From: Gammaproteobacteria bacterium
Lineage (GTDB): Bacteria; Pseudomonadota; Gammaproteobacteria; GCA-002705445; GCA-002716945
Reading direction: 5' to 3'
Assembly: GCA_002716945.1 (NCBI GenBank)
Contig: PBCF01000002.1
Span: 270,404-334,403, forward strand
DNA length: 64,000 nt
Shown piece by piece: positions 36,254 through 44,740 of this stretch. Numbering within the stretch: position 1 is the first letter of the stretch; each line of letters begins with the position of its first letter. The notes under the pieces are model-generated. The model searched no databases. It was not told where the DNA came from and worked only from the letters and a program-made list of their open reading frames with translations. Both the position numbers and the translations under genes were made by a program.

Positions 36254-36276
36254 ATATGTTCAACGCATGAACATAT
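36254..36276 (+). promoter_or_regulatory. Palindromic operator-like site 2 in the operon leader
   Basis: ATATGTTCA (36254-36262), 5-base spacer ACGCA, TGAACATAT (36268-36276): a perfect 9-base inverted repeat starting 1 base after the predicted -10. It shares TATGTTCA-N5-TGAACATA with site 1 at rfaH. Confidence 0.65.
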
Positions 36277-36286
36277 AAATCCTGCC

Positions 36287-36297
36287 GGCGGTAGCGT
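36287..36297 (+). promoter_or_regulatory. ops element (RfaH recruitment site)
   Basis: GGCGGTAGCGT is an exact match to the ops/JUMPstart core (GGCGGTAGYNT) that pauses RNA polymerase and loads RfaH. It lies in the untranslated leader 16 bases before the first operon gene and just downstream of the rfaH gene. Confidence 0.92.
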
Positions 36298-36313
36298 TGT
36301 AAATCAAAAATAA

Positions 36314-37243
36314 ATGTCTGAAATAAGCATTGTAATACCTTTTTATAATGAGTCTGATTCTATTACTAAAACATTAGACTCATTGAACAAACAAACTTAT
36401 CAGCCTGATGAAGTGATATTAGTTGATTCGGGATCGGATGATAATACGTGTAATCTTATAAATAAATGGATTGAAGATAATCAGACTAATAAGTTTAAAA
36501 TTATTTATTCAGGGAAGATGTCACCAAGCTCGTCAATTAATCTTGGAGTAAGAAATGCCAAAAATAATTTAATTGGATATTTAGATTGTGGTTTGTTCGT
36601 TCCAAATAATTGGATTGAATCAAACGTCAAAATTATAAAACAATCCAATTGCGATATGGTTTCGGTAATGATATATACAAAAGGTCAAAATTATATAGAT
36701 AAATCATTAGTAGCTCAATCATATGGTTATAAAAACAAAACAGCATGTTTAACGGGTTCTATAATTAAAAAAAGTATTATAAAAAAATTAAATTATTTTT
36801 TAGAAAATTGTCGGGCTAGTTATGATATTGATTTTATAAATAAATTCAAAAAAAATAATTATACAAGAGAAGTAAACACAAAAATAATATTAAACTATTA
36901 TGATATAAATTTTTCATCAAATTACCATGAAGCAATACAAAAAGTTTTCAGGTATTCTAAAAATGCTTGGTTAGCTTATGGAGATCTAAAACCAATAAGT
37001 TATATTTTATTGACAGTATTTATTATTATTATCCCTTATAACTATTACTATAATATAATCTTATTTTATTTTATTTTACGTGGTTATATAACTCCATATT
37101 TAAAGTCAAAAAATTTAGAATTATTTAAAGAAATACCATTATTAGCCTTACTTCCTTTATCTGGATTTATTTTTGATATAAGCAGACTCGCAGGATATAT
37201 ATATTCATTACCATCTAGTATTATAAATGACAAACAAAATTAA
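36314..37243 (+). CDS. Family 2 glycosyltransferase with C-terminal membrane segments
   Basis: First gene of the ops-controlled operon. 309 residues: GT-A fold N-terminus (ISIVIPFYNESDSITKTLDSL, VILVDSGSDDNT) and a divergent DxD-like region (LIGYLDCGLFVP), followed from about residue 225 by hydrophobic stretches (ISYILLTVFIIIIPYNYYY, ALLPLSGFIFDI), so it is probably anchored at the inner membrane. It would add a sugar to the lipid-linked repeat unit; donor and acceptor cannot be read from sequence. Overlaps the next gene by 17 bases. Confidence 0.85.
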   Translation: MSEISIVIPFYNESDSITKTLDSLNKQTYQPDEVILVDSGSDDNTCNLINKWIEDNQTNKFKIIYSGKMSPSSSINLGVRNAKNNLIGYLDCGLFVPNNWIESNVKIIKQSNCDMVSVMIYTKGQNYIDKSLVAQSYGYKNKTACLTGSIIKKSIIKKLNYFLENCRASYDIDFINKFKKNNYTREVNTKIILNYYDINFSSNYHEAIQKVFRYSKNAWLAYGDLKPISYILLTVFIIIIPYNYYYNIILFYFILRGYITPYLKSKNLELFKEIPLLALLPLSGFIFDISRLAGYIYSLPSSIINDKQN

Positions 37244-37919
37244 AAAAATTTTATTATATATTAATGATAAATTTAGAACACTTTTTATCTCCTTTCTTAG
37301 TGATAAAAATAAGTTTAAATTTATTTATAAAAATAAATATTGGCAAAATATTGAAAATGGCTCTTTATCTGGTTCTGGTTCAAATGAAGATACAACTAAA
37401 AATCTAATTAAAGAATTATCTACATTTGTTAAAGATAAAGAAATTAAAACGATTTTAGATATTCCGTGTGGTGATTGGAGATGGATATCAAAAATAAATT
37501 TAGACGGCAAAAGATATATTGGGGCTGACATTGTGCCAGACTTAATTACAGAAAACACAAAAAAATATACAAATGATAATGTTAAATTTAAATGTTTAGA
37601 TTTAAAGACAGACATTTTACCTAATAGCGATCTTATCATAGTCAGAGATCTTCTGTTTCATTTAACCATCCAAGATATAGAAAAATGCTTAAAAAATATT
37701 TTTAAACATAATTTTAAATTTATTGCTATAACAAACCATAATACAGATTTATCTAATCAAAACACTTATGTAGGTGATAGATGGAGACCGATTAATTTAT
37801 TAAAATCTCCATTTAACTTACCCGAACCTAACTATAAATTATCTGATTATAGTACTAATAACCCACATGATATAAATAAAGTTTTAGCTATATGGGATAA
37901 AGATAGTTTTACTTTTTAA
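37227..37919 (+). CDS. Class I SAM-dependent methyltransferase
   Basis: 230 residues with a Rossmann-type SAM-binding motif (IKTILDIPCGDWRWISKI; Gly-poor but typical DIPCG-DW form), a second acidic strand end (YIGADIVPDLI) and a post-motif (DLIIVRDLLFHLTIQDI). This looks like the small family seen in polysaccharide clusters that methylates sugars or amino acids; the substrate is unknown. It is followed by the MarR-type regulator after 4 bases. Confidence 0.8.
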   Translation: MTNKIKKILLYINDKFRTLFISFLSDKNKFKFIYKNKYWQNIENGSLSGSGSNEDTTKNLIKELSTFVKDKEIKTILDIPCGDWRWISKINLDGKRYIGADIVPDLITENTKKYTNDNVKFKCLDLKTDILPNSDLIIVRDLLFHLTIQDIEKCLKNIFKHNFKFIAITNHNTDLSNQNTYVGDRWRPINLLKSPFNLPEPNYKLSDYSTNNPHDINKVLAIWDKDSFTF

Positions 37920-37923
37920 AATT

Positions 37924-38274
37924 ATGACAGATAACAACAAAAATAATGATAAAGATTTAGAAGTATTAAGGTACCTCGAAAATCAAGAAAAGATCAGTCA
38001 AAGAGAATTATCGGCTAATTTAGGTATAAGCCTAGGTAAAGTAAATTTTATTTTAAAAGCACTTGTAGAAAAAGGAAATGTAAAAGCCAGAAATTTTATA
38101 AATAACAAAAACAAAAGAGCGTACGCTTACTATTTGACACCCAAAGGAATTGAAGAAAAAACAAGACTGACTATAAATTTTTTCAAAAGAAAGATGCAAG
38201 AATATGATGATATAAAAAAAGAATTAAAACAATTAGAAGATGAAATAAATAAAAATAAAAAAGAAAATGAATAA
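37924..38274 (+). CDS. EPS-associated MarR-family transcriptional regulator
   Basis: A 116-residue protein with a winged helix-turn-helix (DLEVLRYLENQEKISQRELSANLGISLGKVNFILKALVEKGNVK), a wing with FINNKNKRAYAYYLTPKGIEEK, and a C-terminal coiled-coil (RKMQEYDDIKKELKQLEDEI). This matches the EPS-associated MarR-like family found inside exopolysaccharide loci. Its target is unknown; the palindromes at 35694-35714 and 36254-36276 at the head of the same operon and at rfaH are candidate sites (inference). It overlaps the aminotransferase gene by 8 bases. Confidence 0.86.
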   Translation: MTDNNKNNDKDLEVLRYLENQEKISQRELSANLGISLGKVNFILKALVEKGNVKARNFINNKNKRAYAYYLTPKGIEEKTRLTINFFKRKMQEYDDIKKELKQLEDEINKNKKENE

Positions 38275-39430
38275 TATTTTATTTGAAAAACTAGTTAAAG
38301 ATATTAAATCTTGTTCTTGCCATAATAAAAAGGATTATTATGTACACGAACCAATTGGAATGCAAAATTGCAAAAAAGATGTAATAGACTGTATTCAATC
38401 AACATATGTATCTACATCGGGAAAGTATTTAGATAAATTTAAAAATGAAATAAAAAAATTAACAAAATCTAATTATGTTGTTCTTACAAATACAGGAACA
38501 TCTGCGCTATTTATGTCTTTAAAAATGATAGATATAAAAAATACAGAAATATTAATACCTTCAATGACATTTGTGACAACTACAAATGTCGTTAAATACT
38601 TAGATGGTATTCCTCATTTTATAGATTGTGAAAAAAAATATCCAACCATAGATCTTATGAAACTTAAAAATTATTTATCTGACCATTGTTATATGAAAAG
38701 TAAAAAATGTATTAACAAAAAAACTAATAAACATATAAAAGGACTTATTGCTGTACATGCCTTTGGGTATCCAGTTGATATTCCTAATCTAAAAAAATTA
38801 TGCTCTAAATATAATATAGAAATTATTGAGGATGGAGCAGGAGCTTTAGGTAGCTATATTAATAATAAACATATCGGTACTTTTAACAATTTTGGAATAT
38901 TAAGTTTTAATGGTAATAAAATTGTAACGACAGGAATGGGTGGAGCTATCCTTATAAAATACAAAAAAGATTATTTAAAAATTAATCATTTAATAAATGT
39001 TGCTAAAAAACCACATGATTGGAAACTTGAACATAATGACATTGGTTACAATTTTAAAATGTCAAATATAAATGCATCATTAGGATATCGGCAATTAAAA
39101 AATATTAAAAAAACTTTAAAAAGAAAAAGAAATCTCCACAATACTTATCTAAAGAAATTTATTAAATATAAATTTCTAGATATAATGGTTAAAAATAATG
39201 GAAGTGATCCAAATTATTGGTTAAATAATTTAATCATTAATAAACGTGATATAAACATACAAACCTTAATCAAAAAACTTCATAAAAATAGAATTTATGT
39301 CAGAGAATTATGGAAACCTCAACATTTACTTCCTATGTTTAAAAACTATCCCAAAATGAATTTATCTAATTCAATTAATTTATGGAAAACTACAATCAGT
39401 CTACCGAGTAGCTACATTGAAAAAAACTAA
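38267..39430 (+). CDS. legC: LegC-type PLP-dependent aminotransferase (DegT/DnrJ/EryC1)
   Basis: Transfers an amino group to a 4-keto-6-deoxy-GlcNAc nucleotide on the way to legionaminic-type acids. 387 residues with VLTNTGTSALFMSLKM, IPSMTFVTTTNVVKY, EDGAGALGSYINN and the PLP lysine in SFNGNKIVTTGMGG. The LegC subfamily assignment rests on the neighbours (legG, legI, legF, legB) as well as the sequence. Overlaps the next gene by 14 bases. Confidence 0.82.
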   Translation: MNNILFEKLVKDIKSCSCHNKKDYYVHEPIGMQNCKKDVIDCIQSTYVSTSGKYLDKFKNEIKKLTKSNYVVLTNTGTSALFMSLKMIDIKNTEILIPSMTFVTTTNVVKYLDGIPHFIDCEKKYPTIDLMKLKNYLSDHCYMKSKKCINKKTNKHIKGLIAVHAFGYPVDIPNLKKLCSKYNIEIIEDGAGALGSYINNKHIGTFNNFGILSFNGNKIVTTGMGGAILIKYKKDYLKINHLINVAKKPHDWKLEHNDIGYNFKMSNINASLGYRQLKNIKKTLKRKRNLHNTYLKKFIKYKFLDIMVKNNGSDPNYWLNNLIINKRDINIQTLIKKLHKNRIYVRELWKPQHLLPMFKNYPKMNLSNSINLWKTTISLPSSYIEKN

Positions 39431-40583
39431 ACGTAAAATTTGTGTTATCACATCTAGCAGAGCTGATTATAGTCATCTCTACCCATTAATGTTGGGATTG
39501 AAAAAGTCCAAATTACTGACTCTTCAGATTATTGCAACAGGAATGCATCTTCTTAAAAACTATGGATATACTTATAAAGATATTTCGAATGATGGTTTCA
39601 CTATTAATCAAAAAGTTAATACTAACCAAAAGAATACATCATCAACGAGTATAATTAAATCCATGTCGGTAGAATTAACTGGAATAGAAAAGGCGCTTAA
39701 AAGACTGAAACCAGACTTAATTGTTATTTTGGGGGATAGGTATGATATTTTTCCAGCGGCAATAGTGGCACATATTAAACAAATACCTATTTGTCATATT
39801 CATGGAGGAGAGGTAACTTCAGGTTCAATTGATGATAGCGTAAGACATTGTTTAACAAAAATATCACATATTCATTTAGTAGCATCTGAAATATTTAAAA
39901 AAAGAGTTATTCAATTAGGTGAAGATAAAAACAATGTATTTAATGTAGGTAGTTTGGGTATCCATTCTATCTTGTCGCTACCTAAATTAGCCAAAGTAAA
40001 TGTATATAAATATTTCAATATCAAATTTAACAAAGATTATTTAGTTATTTCTATTCATCCCGAGACTATTAATGAAAAAAATTTGCTTATGATTAAAAAT
40101 TTACTCGAAGTATTAAAAAATGATAATAATTATAATTACATTTTTACATCTCCAAATTCAGATACAGGTGCAAATCTTATAGATCAAGAAATTAGAAAAT
40201 TTGTTAAAAAAAACAAACATACCTCTTTGTATATCAAGTCGGCTGGTAGAACAATGTTTATTAATTTGTTAAGATTTTCTAAAGGTATAATAGGTAATTC
40301 ATCTTCAGGACTCATAGAAGCGCCAGCACTGAATATACCTTCTATAAATATTGGTAATAGACAGAAAGGAAGACCATTGTCTTCTACTGTGGATGACATA
40401 TCATACTCTAAAAAAGAAATAGATTATGCTATAAAAAAGTTAAAACTTTATAAGAAACAAAATAGTCAAGAGATACATTATCAAAATAAAAAACCAATAA
40501 ATAAGATTTTAAAAATATTTAACAATTTTAATTCTAAAAAAATTTTAAATAAGAAATTTGTTGATAATTTTATTTCATTATGA
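39417..40583 (+). CDS. legG: Hydrolysing UDP-N-acetylhexosamine 2-epimerase (NeuC/LegG family)
   Basis: Removes UDP and epimerises the sugar to give the free mannosamine-type precursor for the NeuB-type synthase. 388 residues with the GT-B-like fold motifs RKICVITSSRADYSHLYPL, ILGDRYDIFPAAIVA, CHIHGGEVTSGSIDDSVRH and IIGNSSSGLIEAPALNIPSINIG, ending with GRPLSS. The start is a TTG at 39417. In a legB/legC locus it most likely acts as LegG on the 2,4-diacetamido sugar; NeuC activity is the alternative. Ends in ATGA overlap with the next gene. Confidence 0.87.
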   Translation: MKKTKRKICVITSSRADYSHLYPLMLGLKKSKLLTLQIIATGMHLLKNYGYTYKDISNDGFTINQKVNTNQKNTSSTSIIKSMSVELTGIEKALKRLKPDLIVILGDRYDIFPAAIVAHIKQIPICHIHGGEVTSGSIDDSVRHCLTKISHIHLVASEIFKKRVIQLGEDKNNVFNVGSLGIHSILSLPKLAKVNVYKYFNIKFNKDYLVISIHPETINEKNLLMIKNLLEVLKNDNNYNYIFTSPNSDTGANLIDQEIRKFVKKNKHTSLYIKSAGRTMFINLLRFSKGIIGNSSSGLIEAPALNIPSINIGNRQKGRPLSSTVDDISYSKKEIDYAIKKLKLYKKQNSQEIHYQNKKPINKILKIFNNFNSKKILNKKFVDNFISL

Positions 40584-41674
40584 GAGCACATAAAACATAT
40601 ATAATTGCTGAAATTGGTGTAAACCATAATGGAAGTATCAAGATTGCTAAAAATCTAATTCAGGAAGCAAAAAAATTAGGTGCCAATGCAGTAAAATTTC
40701 AAAAATTTATACCTAATTTAATGATTTTAGATAACACTAAAAAAACTAGTTATCAAAATAAGTCAACTAAAACAAAAGAATCACAAAAAGTAATGCTCAA
40801 TCGTTATGTTTTGTCCGATAAAGATTATATTAATTTGCAAAAAACATGCAAAAAAAATAATATTGATTTTTTATGCACACCATTTGATGATGAAAGTCTA
40901 TATTTTTTATTAAAAAAATTAAAACTAAAAATAATTAAAATTTCTTCAACTGATTTGACAAATATTCCATTTTTAATAAAAATTGCACAAAGTAATGTCC
41001 AAGTATATTTATCAACAGGTATGTCAAATATTGAAGAAGTAGATATTGCTTTATCTGCATTAGTCCATGGTTATAAAAAATTTAAAACTAAATTTAATCC
41101 TAAATTACATAAAAACATTTTTAAAAAATATACTAAAATTCTTTCGAAAAAAGTTACTTTAATGCACTGCACATCTCAATATCCTGCACCTACAAACGAG
41201 TTAAATTTAAATATACTAGATATGTATAAGTCAAGATATAGTATACCAATAGGCTATTCTGATCATTCTAAAAATTTTTTGACTCCCATAATTGCAGTAG
41301 CAAAAAATATTGATATTATTGAAGTACATATTACAATGAGTAATAAACTTACTGGACCAGATCATAAAAGTTCATTGAATATTAAAGACTTTAAAAAATA
41401 TATAAATTTAATCAAGAAATCAGAAATTATATTAGGCCATTCAAATAAAACAGTTACTTCTTCTGAAATTAATGTTAGAAAATATGCCAGAAAAAGTTTA
41501 ACAACTACTTGTTCAATTAAAAAAGGAGAGATAATTAAAGAAAAACATTTTTCTGTCAAGAGACCTGGTTATGGTATTTCTCCAATTCATTATTATCAAT
41601 ATATTGGTAAAAAAATTATGGATGATTTAAGTGAAAACAAAATTTTAGTAAAAGAACATTTTGAAAAAAAATAA
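40580..41674 (+). CDS. legI: Nonulosonic acid synthase (NeuB/LegI family)
   Basis: Condenses phosphoenolpyruvate with a six-carbon amino sugar to give a nine-carbon sialic-acid-type sugar. 364 residues: TIM barrel starting YIIAEIGVNHNGS, with AVKFQKF, CTPFDDESL, YLSTGMSNI, HCTSQYPAP, IGYSDHS and EVHITMSNKLTGPDHKSSL; then a C-terminal antifreeze-like SAF domain (SLTTTCSIKKGEIIKEKHFSVKRPGYGISP). Neighbours favour legionaminic over neuraminic acid. The SDR gene follows with a 14-base overlap. Confidence 0.9.
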   Translation: MRAHKTYIIAEIGVNHNGSIKIAKNLIQEAKKLGANAVKFQKFIPNLMILDNTKKTSYQNKSTKTKESQKVMLNRYVLSDKDYINLQKTCKKNNIDFLCTPFDDESLYFLLKKLKLKIIKISSTDLTNIPFLIKIAQSNVQVYLSTGMSNIEEVDIALSALVHGYKKFKTKFNPKLHKNIFKKYTKILSKKVTLMHCTSQYPAPTNELNLNILDMYKSRYSIPIGYSDHSKNFLTPIIAVAKNIDIIEVHITMSNKLTGPDHKSSLNIKDFKKYINLIKKSEIILGHSNKTVTSSEINVRKYARKSLTTTCSIKKGEIIKEKHFSVKRPGYGISPIHYYQYIGKKIMDDLSENKILVKEHFEKK

Positions 41675-42464
41675 TCTAATAACAAAGCTTACTGGTAAAG
41701 TAACTTGTGTTACCGGAGCATCAGGCTATATAGGTAAGGTAATTGCAGAAACATTATGTCAATTAGATTCAAATCTAATATTAGTTGATATAAATTCTAA
41801 AAATCTTAACAAATTAAAACTAGATCTTAGTAAAAGATATCACGTTCAAATAGATACATTGTGCATGGATCTTACAAAGAAAAATAATATACACAAGCTT
41901 AAATCTTTTATTATGACCAAATATAAACATTTACATATTTTAATAAACTCACTAGGATTTGTTGGAAGTAATAAATTAAAAGGTTGGTCGGTTGATTACG
42001 ATAAACAAACAGAACATGGATGGAATAAAGCTATTGAAGTAAACTTAACATCTGTTTTTTTTCTAATACAATCTTTACATAAAATAATGAAAAAAACTAA
42101 GAATGCATCAATTATAAATATTTCATCTATTTATGGTTCTCATGCGCCAGATTATGATATTTATTCAAATACGAATATAAAAAATCCTGCTGGCTATGCT
42201 ATTAGTAAAGCAGGATTAAATCATTTAACTAAATGGTTAGCGGTAACACTATCGCCTGAAATAAGAGTTAATACTATTTCACCAGGTGGCATTTTTAGAA
42301 AACAAGATCCTGTATTTGTAAAAAAATATATTAAAAAAACACCTCTCAATAGAATGGGAACTGAAAGTGATATCGTAGGAGCAATAATTTTACTATCAAC
42401 AGATATGTCTTTATACATAACTGGTCAAAATATTGTCGTTGATGGGGGATGGACTCTTAAATAA
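41661..42464 (+). CDS. Short-chain dehydrogenase/reductase, PtmA-like
   Basis: A 267-residue classical SDR: NAD(P)-binding GKVTCVTGASGYIGKVIAE, LINSLGF, catalytic Ser in INISSIYGSHAPDY and Tyr-Lys in AGYAISKAGLNHL, and VNTISPGGIF. Similar SDRs named PtmA occur with ptmE in Campylobacter legionaminic-acid loci and are thought to act in supplying the GDP-linked precursor. The start is TTG at 41661. Exact reaction uncertain. Confidence 0.8.
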   Translation: MKKNNLITKLTGKVTCVTGASGYIGKVIAETLCQLDSNLILVDINSKNLNKLKLDLSKRYHVQIDTLCMDLTKKNNIHKLKSFIMTKYKHLHILINSLGFVGSNKLKGWSVDYDKQTEHGWNKAIEVNLTSVFFLIQSLHKIMKKTKNASIINISSIYGSHAPDYDIYSNTNIKNPAGYAISKAGLNHLTKWLAVTLSPEIRVNTISPGGIFRKQDPVFVKKYIKKTPLNRMGTESDIVGAIILLSTDMSLYITGQNIVVDGGWTLK

Positions 42465-42470
42465 TATAAT

Positions 42471-42502
42471 ATGAATTTCAATATTACAAATTCATGTATA
42501 AT
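42471..42502 (+). promoter_or_regulatory. Inverted repeat and TATAAT before the formyltransferase gene
   Basis: ATGAATTT (42471-42478) and AAATTCAT (42488-42495) form an 8-base inverted repeat, followed directly by TATAAT (42497-42502). No convincing -35. Possibly an internal promoter with an operator; AT-rich background makes chance occurrence plausible. Confidence 0.3.
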
Positions 42503-42535
42503 AGAAAAATATATAATTGATGAAGATAATATATT

Positions 42536-43558
42536 GTGATTGATAATAAAATTCAAATAGGTCCTATTGACACCATCTTTTTATTAGGAGGAGGAAAGAT
42601 TGTTTCTGAATTAATTCAGAGAATAAATGATGATATGTCAAAAACGATTAAAGTCATATCATCTCCTAGACATTTAAAAGAGATTCATAATGATCAGAGT
42701 TTTGCTGATTTTTTGAGTAAAAAAAACATCAATTATCTATCAATAGAATCAATGAATGATTCCAAGCTTAAAAATTTTATTAAACATAATGATAATAATT
42801 TTTATTTATCTATAGGTGCTGCTTGGATTTTTAAAAAACAACATATTGATGGACTATTTCATAATAAATTATTAAATTTACACAGCACACGATTACCACA
42901 AAATAGAGGCGGTGGCGGATTTAGTTGGCAAATACTAACTAAAAATAGATTTGGATTTTGTACAATTCATATGGTAGATGAAGGTATCGATACCGGTGAT
43001 ATAGTTTTTTGTAATGAATTCCTTTATCCCGCTCATTGCAGAATACCTAGTGATTATGAGAAATTTTATATTCCTAATAATGTTAATAGCATAATGAAGT
43101 TTATTTCATTGCATGAAAAAAAAAGTAACACTATTAAACTTATTAAACAAACAGAGTATTTTTCAAGTTATTGGCCTAGATTAAATACTGATTTAAATAG
43201 CTGGATAGATTGGTCTATAGATTATAATCATTTAGAAACATTTATTTGTGCATTTGATGACCCATACCTTGGTGCTAAAACATACTTAAATCATAAACCT
43301 GTTTATCTAAAAAAATGTATGGTTAATAATCAGGATGGTATTTTTCATAGTTATCAAAGTGGAATAATTTACAGAAAAACTGATAAATGGTTATGTGTTT
43401 CAGCCAATGGCGGAGGAATTATTATAGAAGAGGTTACAAATGAAAAAGGGGAAAGTATCTTAGAAGATATTGTTGTAGGAGATAGGTTTGTTACTCCTCA
43501 TGAAAAAATTAATGAATCAAAATTAAGAGTTAAATATACTTCAACCGGTATAAAGTAG
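42536..43558 (+). CDS. Sugar N-formyltransferase (methionyl-tRNA formyltransferase-like)
   Basis: A 340-residue protein whose central part matches the 10-formyl-THF formyltransferase domain: LLNLHSTRLPQNRGGGGFSW (the HxSxLPxxRG motif) and FCTIHMVDEGIDTGDIVFCNEF, with a C-terminal Fmt-like barrel (TKLNHKP-type region FDDPYLGAKTYLNHKPVYLKK). Residue order His-Ser-Thr-Arg-Leu-Pro is a variant of the usual His-x-Ser-Leu-Leu-Pro. Such enzymes formylate amino sugars in surface glycans. Start is a GTG. Together with fhs at 31 kb, which makes the formyl donor, this suggests N-formyl groups on the polymer. Confidence 0.82.
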   Translation: MIDNKIQIGPIDTIFLLGGGKIVSELIQRINDDMSKTIKVISSPRHLKEIHNDQSFADFLSKKNINYLSIESMNDSKLKNFIKHNDNNFYLSIGAAWIFKKQHIDGLFHNKLLNLHSTRLPQNRGGGGFSWQILTKNRFGFCTIHMVDEGIDTGDIVFCNEFLYPAHCRIPSDYEKFYIPNNVNSIMKFISLHEKKSNTIKLIKQTEYFSSYWPRLNTDLNSWIDWSIDYNHLETFICAFDDPYLGAKTYLNHKPVYLKKCMVNNQDGIFHSYQSGIIYRKTDKWLCVSANGGGIIIEEVTNEKGESILEDIVVGDRFVTPHEKINESKLRVKYTSTGIK

Positions 43559-43634
43559 ATAAAATATTTAATAAATCCAATAAAAAAAATTATTTTAAAT
43601 CATAACATCCTATCAATTTCATTTATAACAGGAA

Positions 43635-43672
43635 ATCATCCTAATAATAAAATATTAGAAAACAAGGATGAT
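43635..43672 (+). other. Imperfect stem-loop between formyltransferase and ptmE-like genes
   Basis: ATCATCCTAATA (43635-43646) can pair with TATTAG (43653-43658) and, after a 7-base bulge, with GGATGAT (43666-43672). No T-run follows, so it is not a standard terminator. The 144-base gap (43559-43702) is the longest inside this operon and holds nothing else seen. Confidence 0.3.
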
Positions 43673-43702
43673 GTAATTAATATCTATTTTAGATAAAGTT
43701 GT

Positions 43703-44740
43703 ATGAAAATTATTAATAAAATATCTAATTATCTTGTTGATAAAAAAACTAAAATCAGTTCAGTAATAGAATTACTACAAAATAATCCTATAAAATTAAT
43801 TATTGTAGTCTCTAAGAAGAATCAACTAGAAGGAAGTATTACAGATGGTGATGTTAGAAGAGGTTTGCTTAATGGAATAGATATAAATTGCAACTGTGAA
43901 AATATAATGAATGCTAAGCCTCGTAGTGTTATTAATAATGATTTTAAAAAAATTGATAAGTTATTTAATGAATATAAAATTAAACATCCAATTATCATAA
44001 ATGAAAAAAATCAAGTAACAGGTATTGTTGTTAAAAAAGATTACACAAAAATAGAATCACGTTCAAACTATATTGTAATTATGGCAGGTGGTGAAGGGAA
44101 ACGTTTATTACCGTTAACACTTGAAACACCAAAACCACTTCTAAATATAAATAATAGACCAATTATTGATACTATTATTAGTAGATTTATTAAATATAAT
44201 TTTAACAATATGTTTATCTCATTAAGATATAAATCAGAAAAATTTATTAAATATTTTTCTGATAATAAAAAATATAATGCAAATATCAAATTCTTAATAG
44301 AAAAGAAACCATTAGGTACCGCAGGTTGTCTATCTCTGTTAAATACTAAAGATATTATTGAACCAGTTATTGTCATAAACGGTGATGTTTTATCAGAAAT
44401 TAATTTCAATCAATTGATAGACTTTCATCTCAAAAACAAAAAAGCTATAACTTTGTGCGTATCTGAGTATATTAATACAATTCCTTTTGGCATTATTAAA
44501 TTAAATAAAGGAAAAATATCTGAGATACATGAAAAACCAAATAATAAATATTTAATAAATGCAGGTATTTATGTAATTAACCCTGAAGTAATAATAAAAA
44601 TGAAAAAAAATATAAAAATTGATATGACAGACTTAATTGATACTTACATAGAAAAAAAATTAGTTTCTGTATTTCCTATACATGAACAATGGACGGATAT
44701 AGGAACCAAAGATGATTATAGCAAGGCAAATAAAAAATAG
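43703..44740 (+). CDS. CBS-domain sugar-1-phosphate nucleotidyltransferase (PtmE-like)
   Basis: 345 residues: two CBS motifs (about residues 10-120; KLIIVVSKKNQLEGSITDGDVRRGLL and HPIIINEKNQVTGIVVKKDY) and a nucleotidyltransferase domain from about 125 (IVIMAGGEGKRLLPLTLETPKPLL, KPLGTAGCL, VINGDVLSEINF, GIYVINPEV). This architecture is that of Campylobacter PtmE, which makes GDP-glucosamine-type donors for legionaminic acid. Presence here indicates the GDP-linked version of the pathway. Followed by the CMP-sugar synthetase with no gap. Confidence 0.86.
   Translation: MKIINKISNYLVDKKTKISSVIELLQNNPIKLIIVVSKKNQLEGSITDGDVRRGLLNGIDINCNCENIMNAKPRSVINNDFKKIDKLFNEYKIKHPIIINEKNQVTGIVVKKDYTKIESRSNYIVIMAGGEGKRLLPLTLETPKPLLNINNRPIIDTIISRFIKYNFNNMFISLRYKSEKFIKYFSDNKKYNANIKFLIEKKPLGTAGCLSLLNTKDIIEPVIVINGDVLSEINFNQLIDFHLKNKKAITLCVSEYINTIPFGIIKLNKGKISEIHEKPNNKYLINAGIYVINPEVIIKMKKNIKIDMTDLIDTYIEKKLVSVFPIHEQWTDIGTKDDYSKANKK

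Noticed and set aside
43559..43702. Possible small gene in the gap before the ptmE-like gene
   Set aside because: No reading frame with a start signal; only the imperfect stem-loop is visible.
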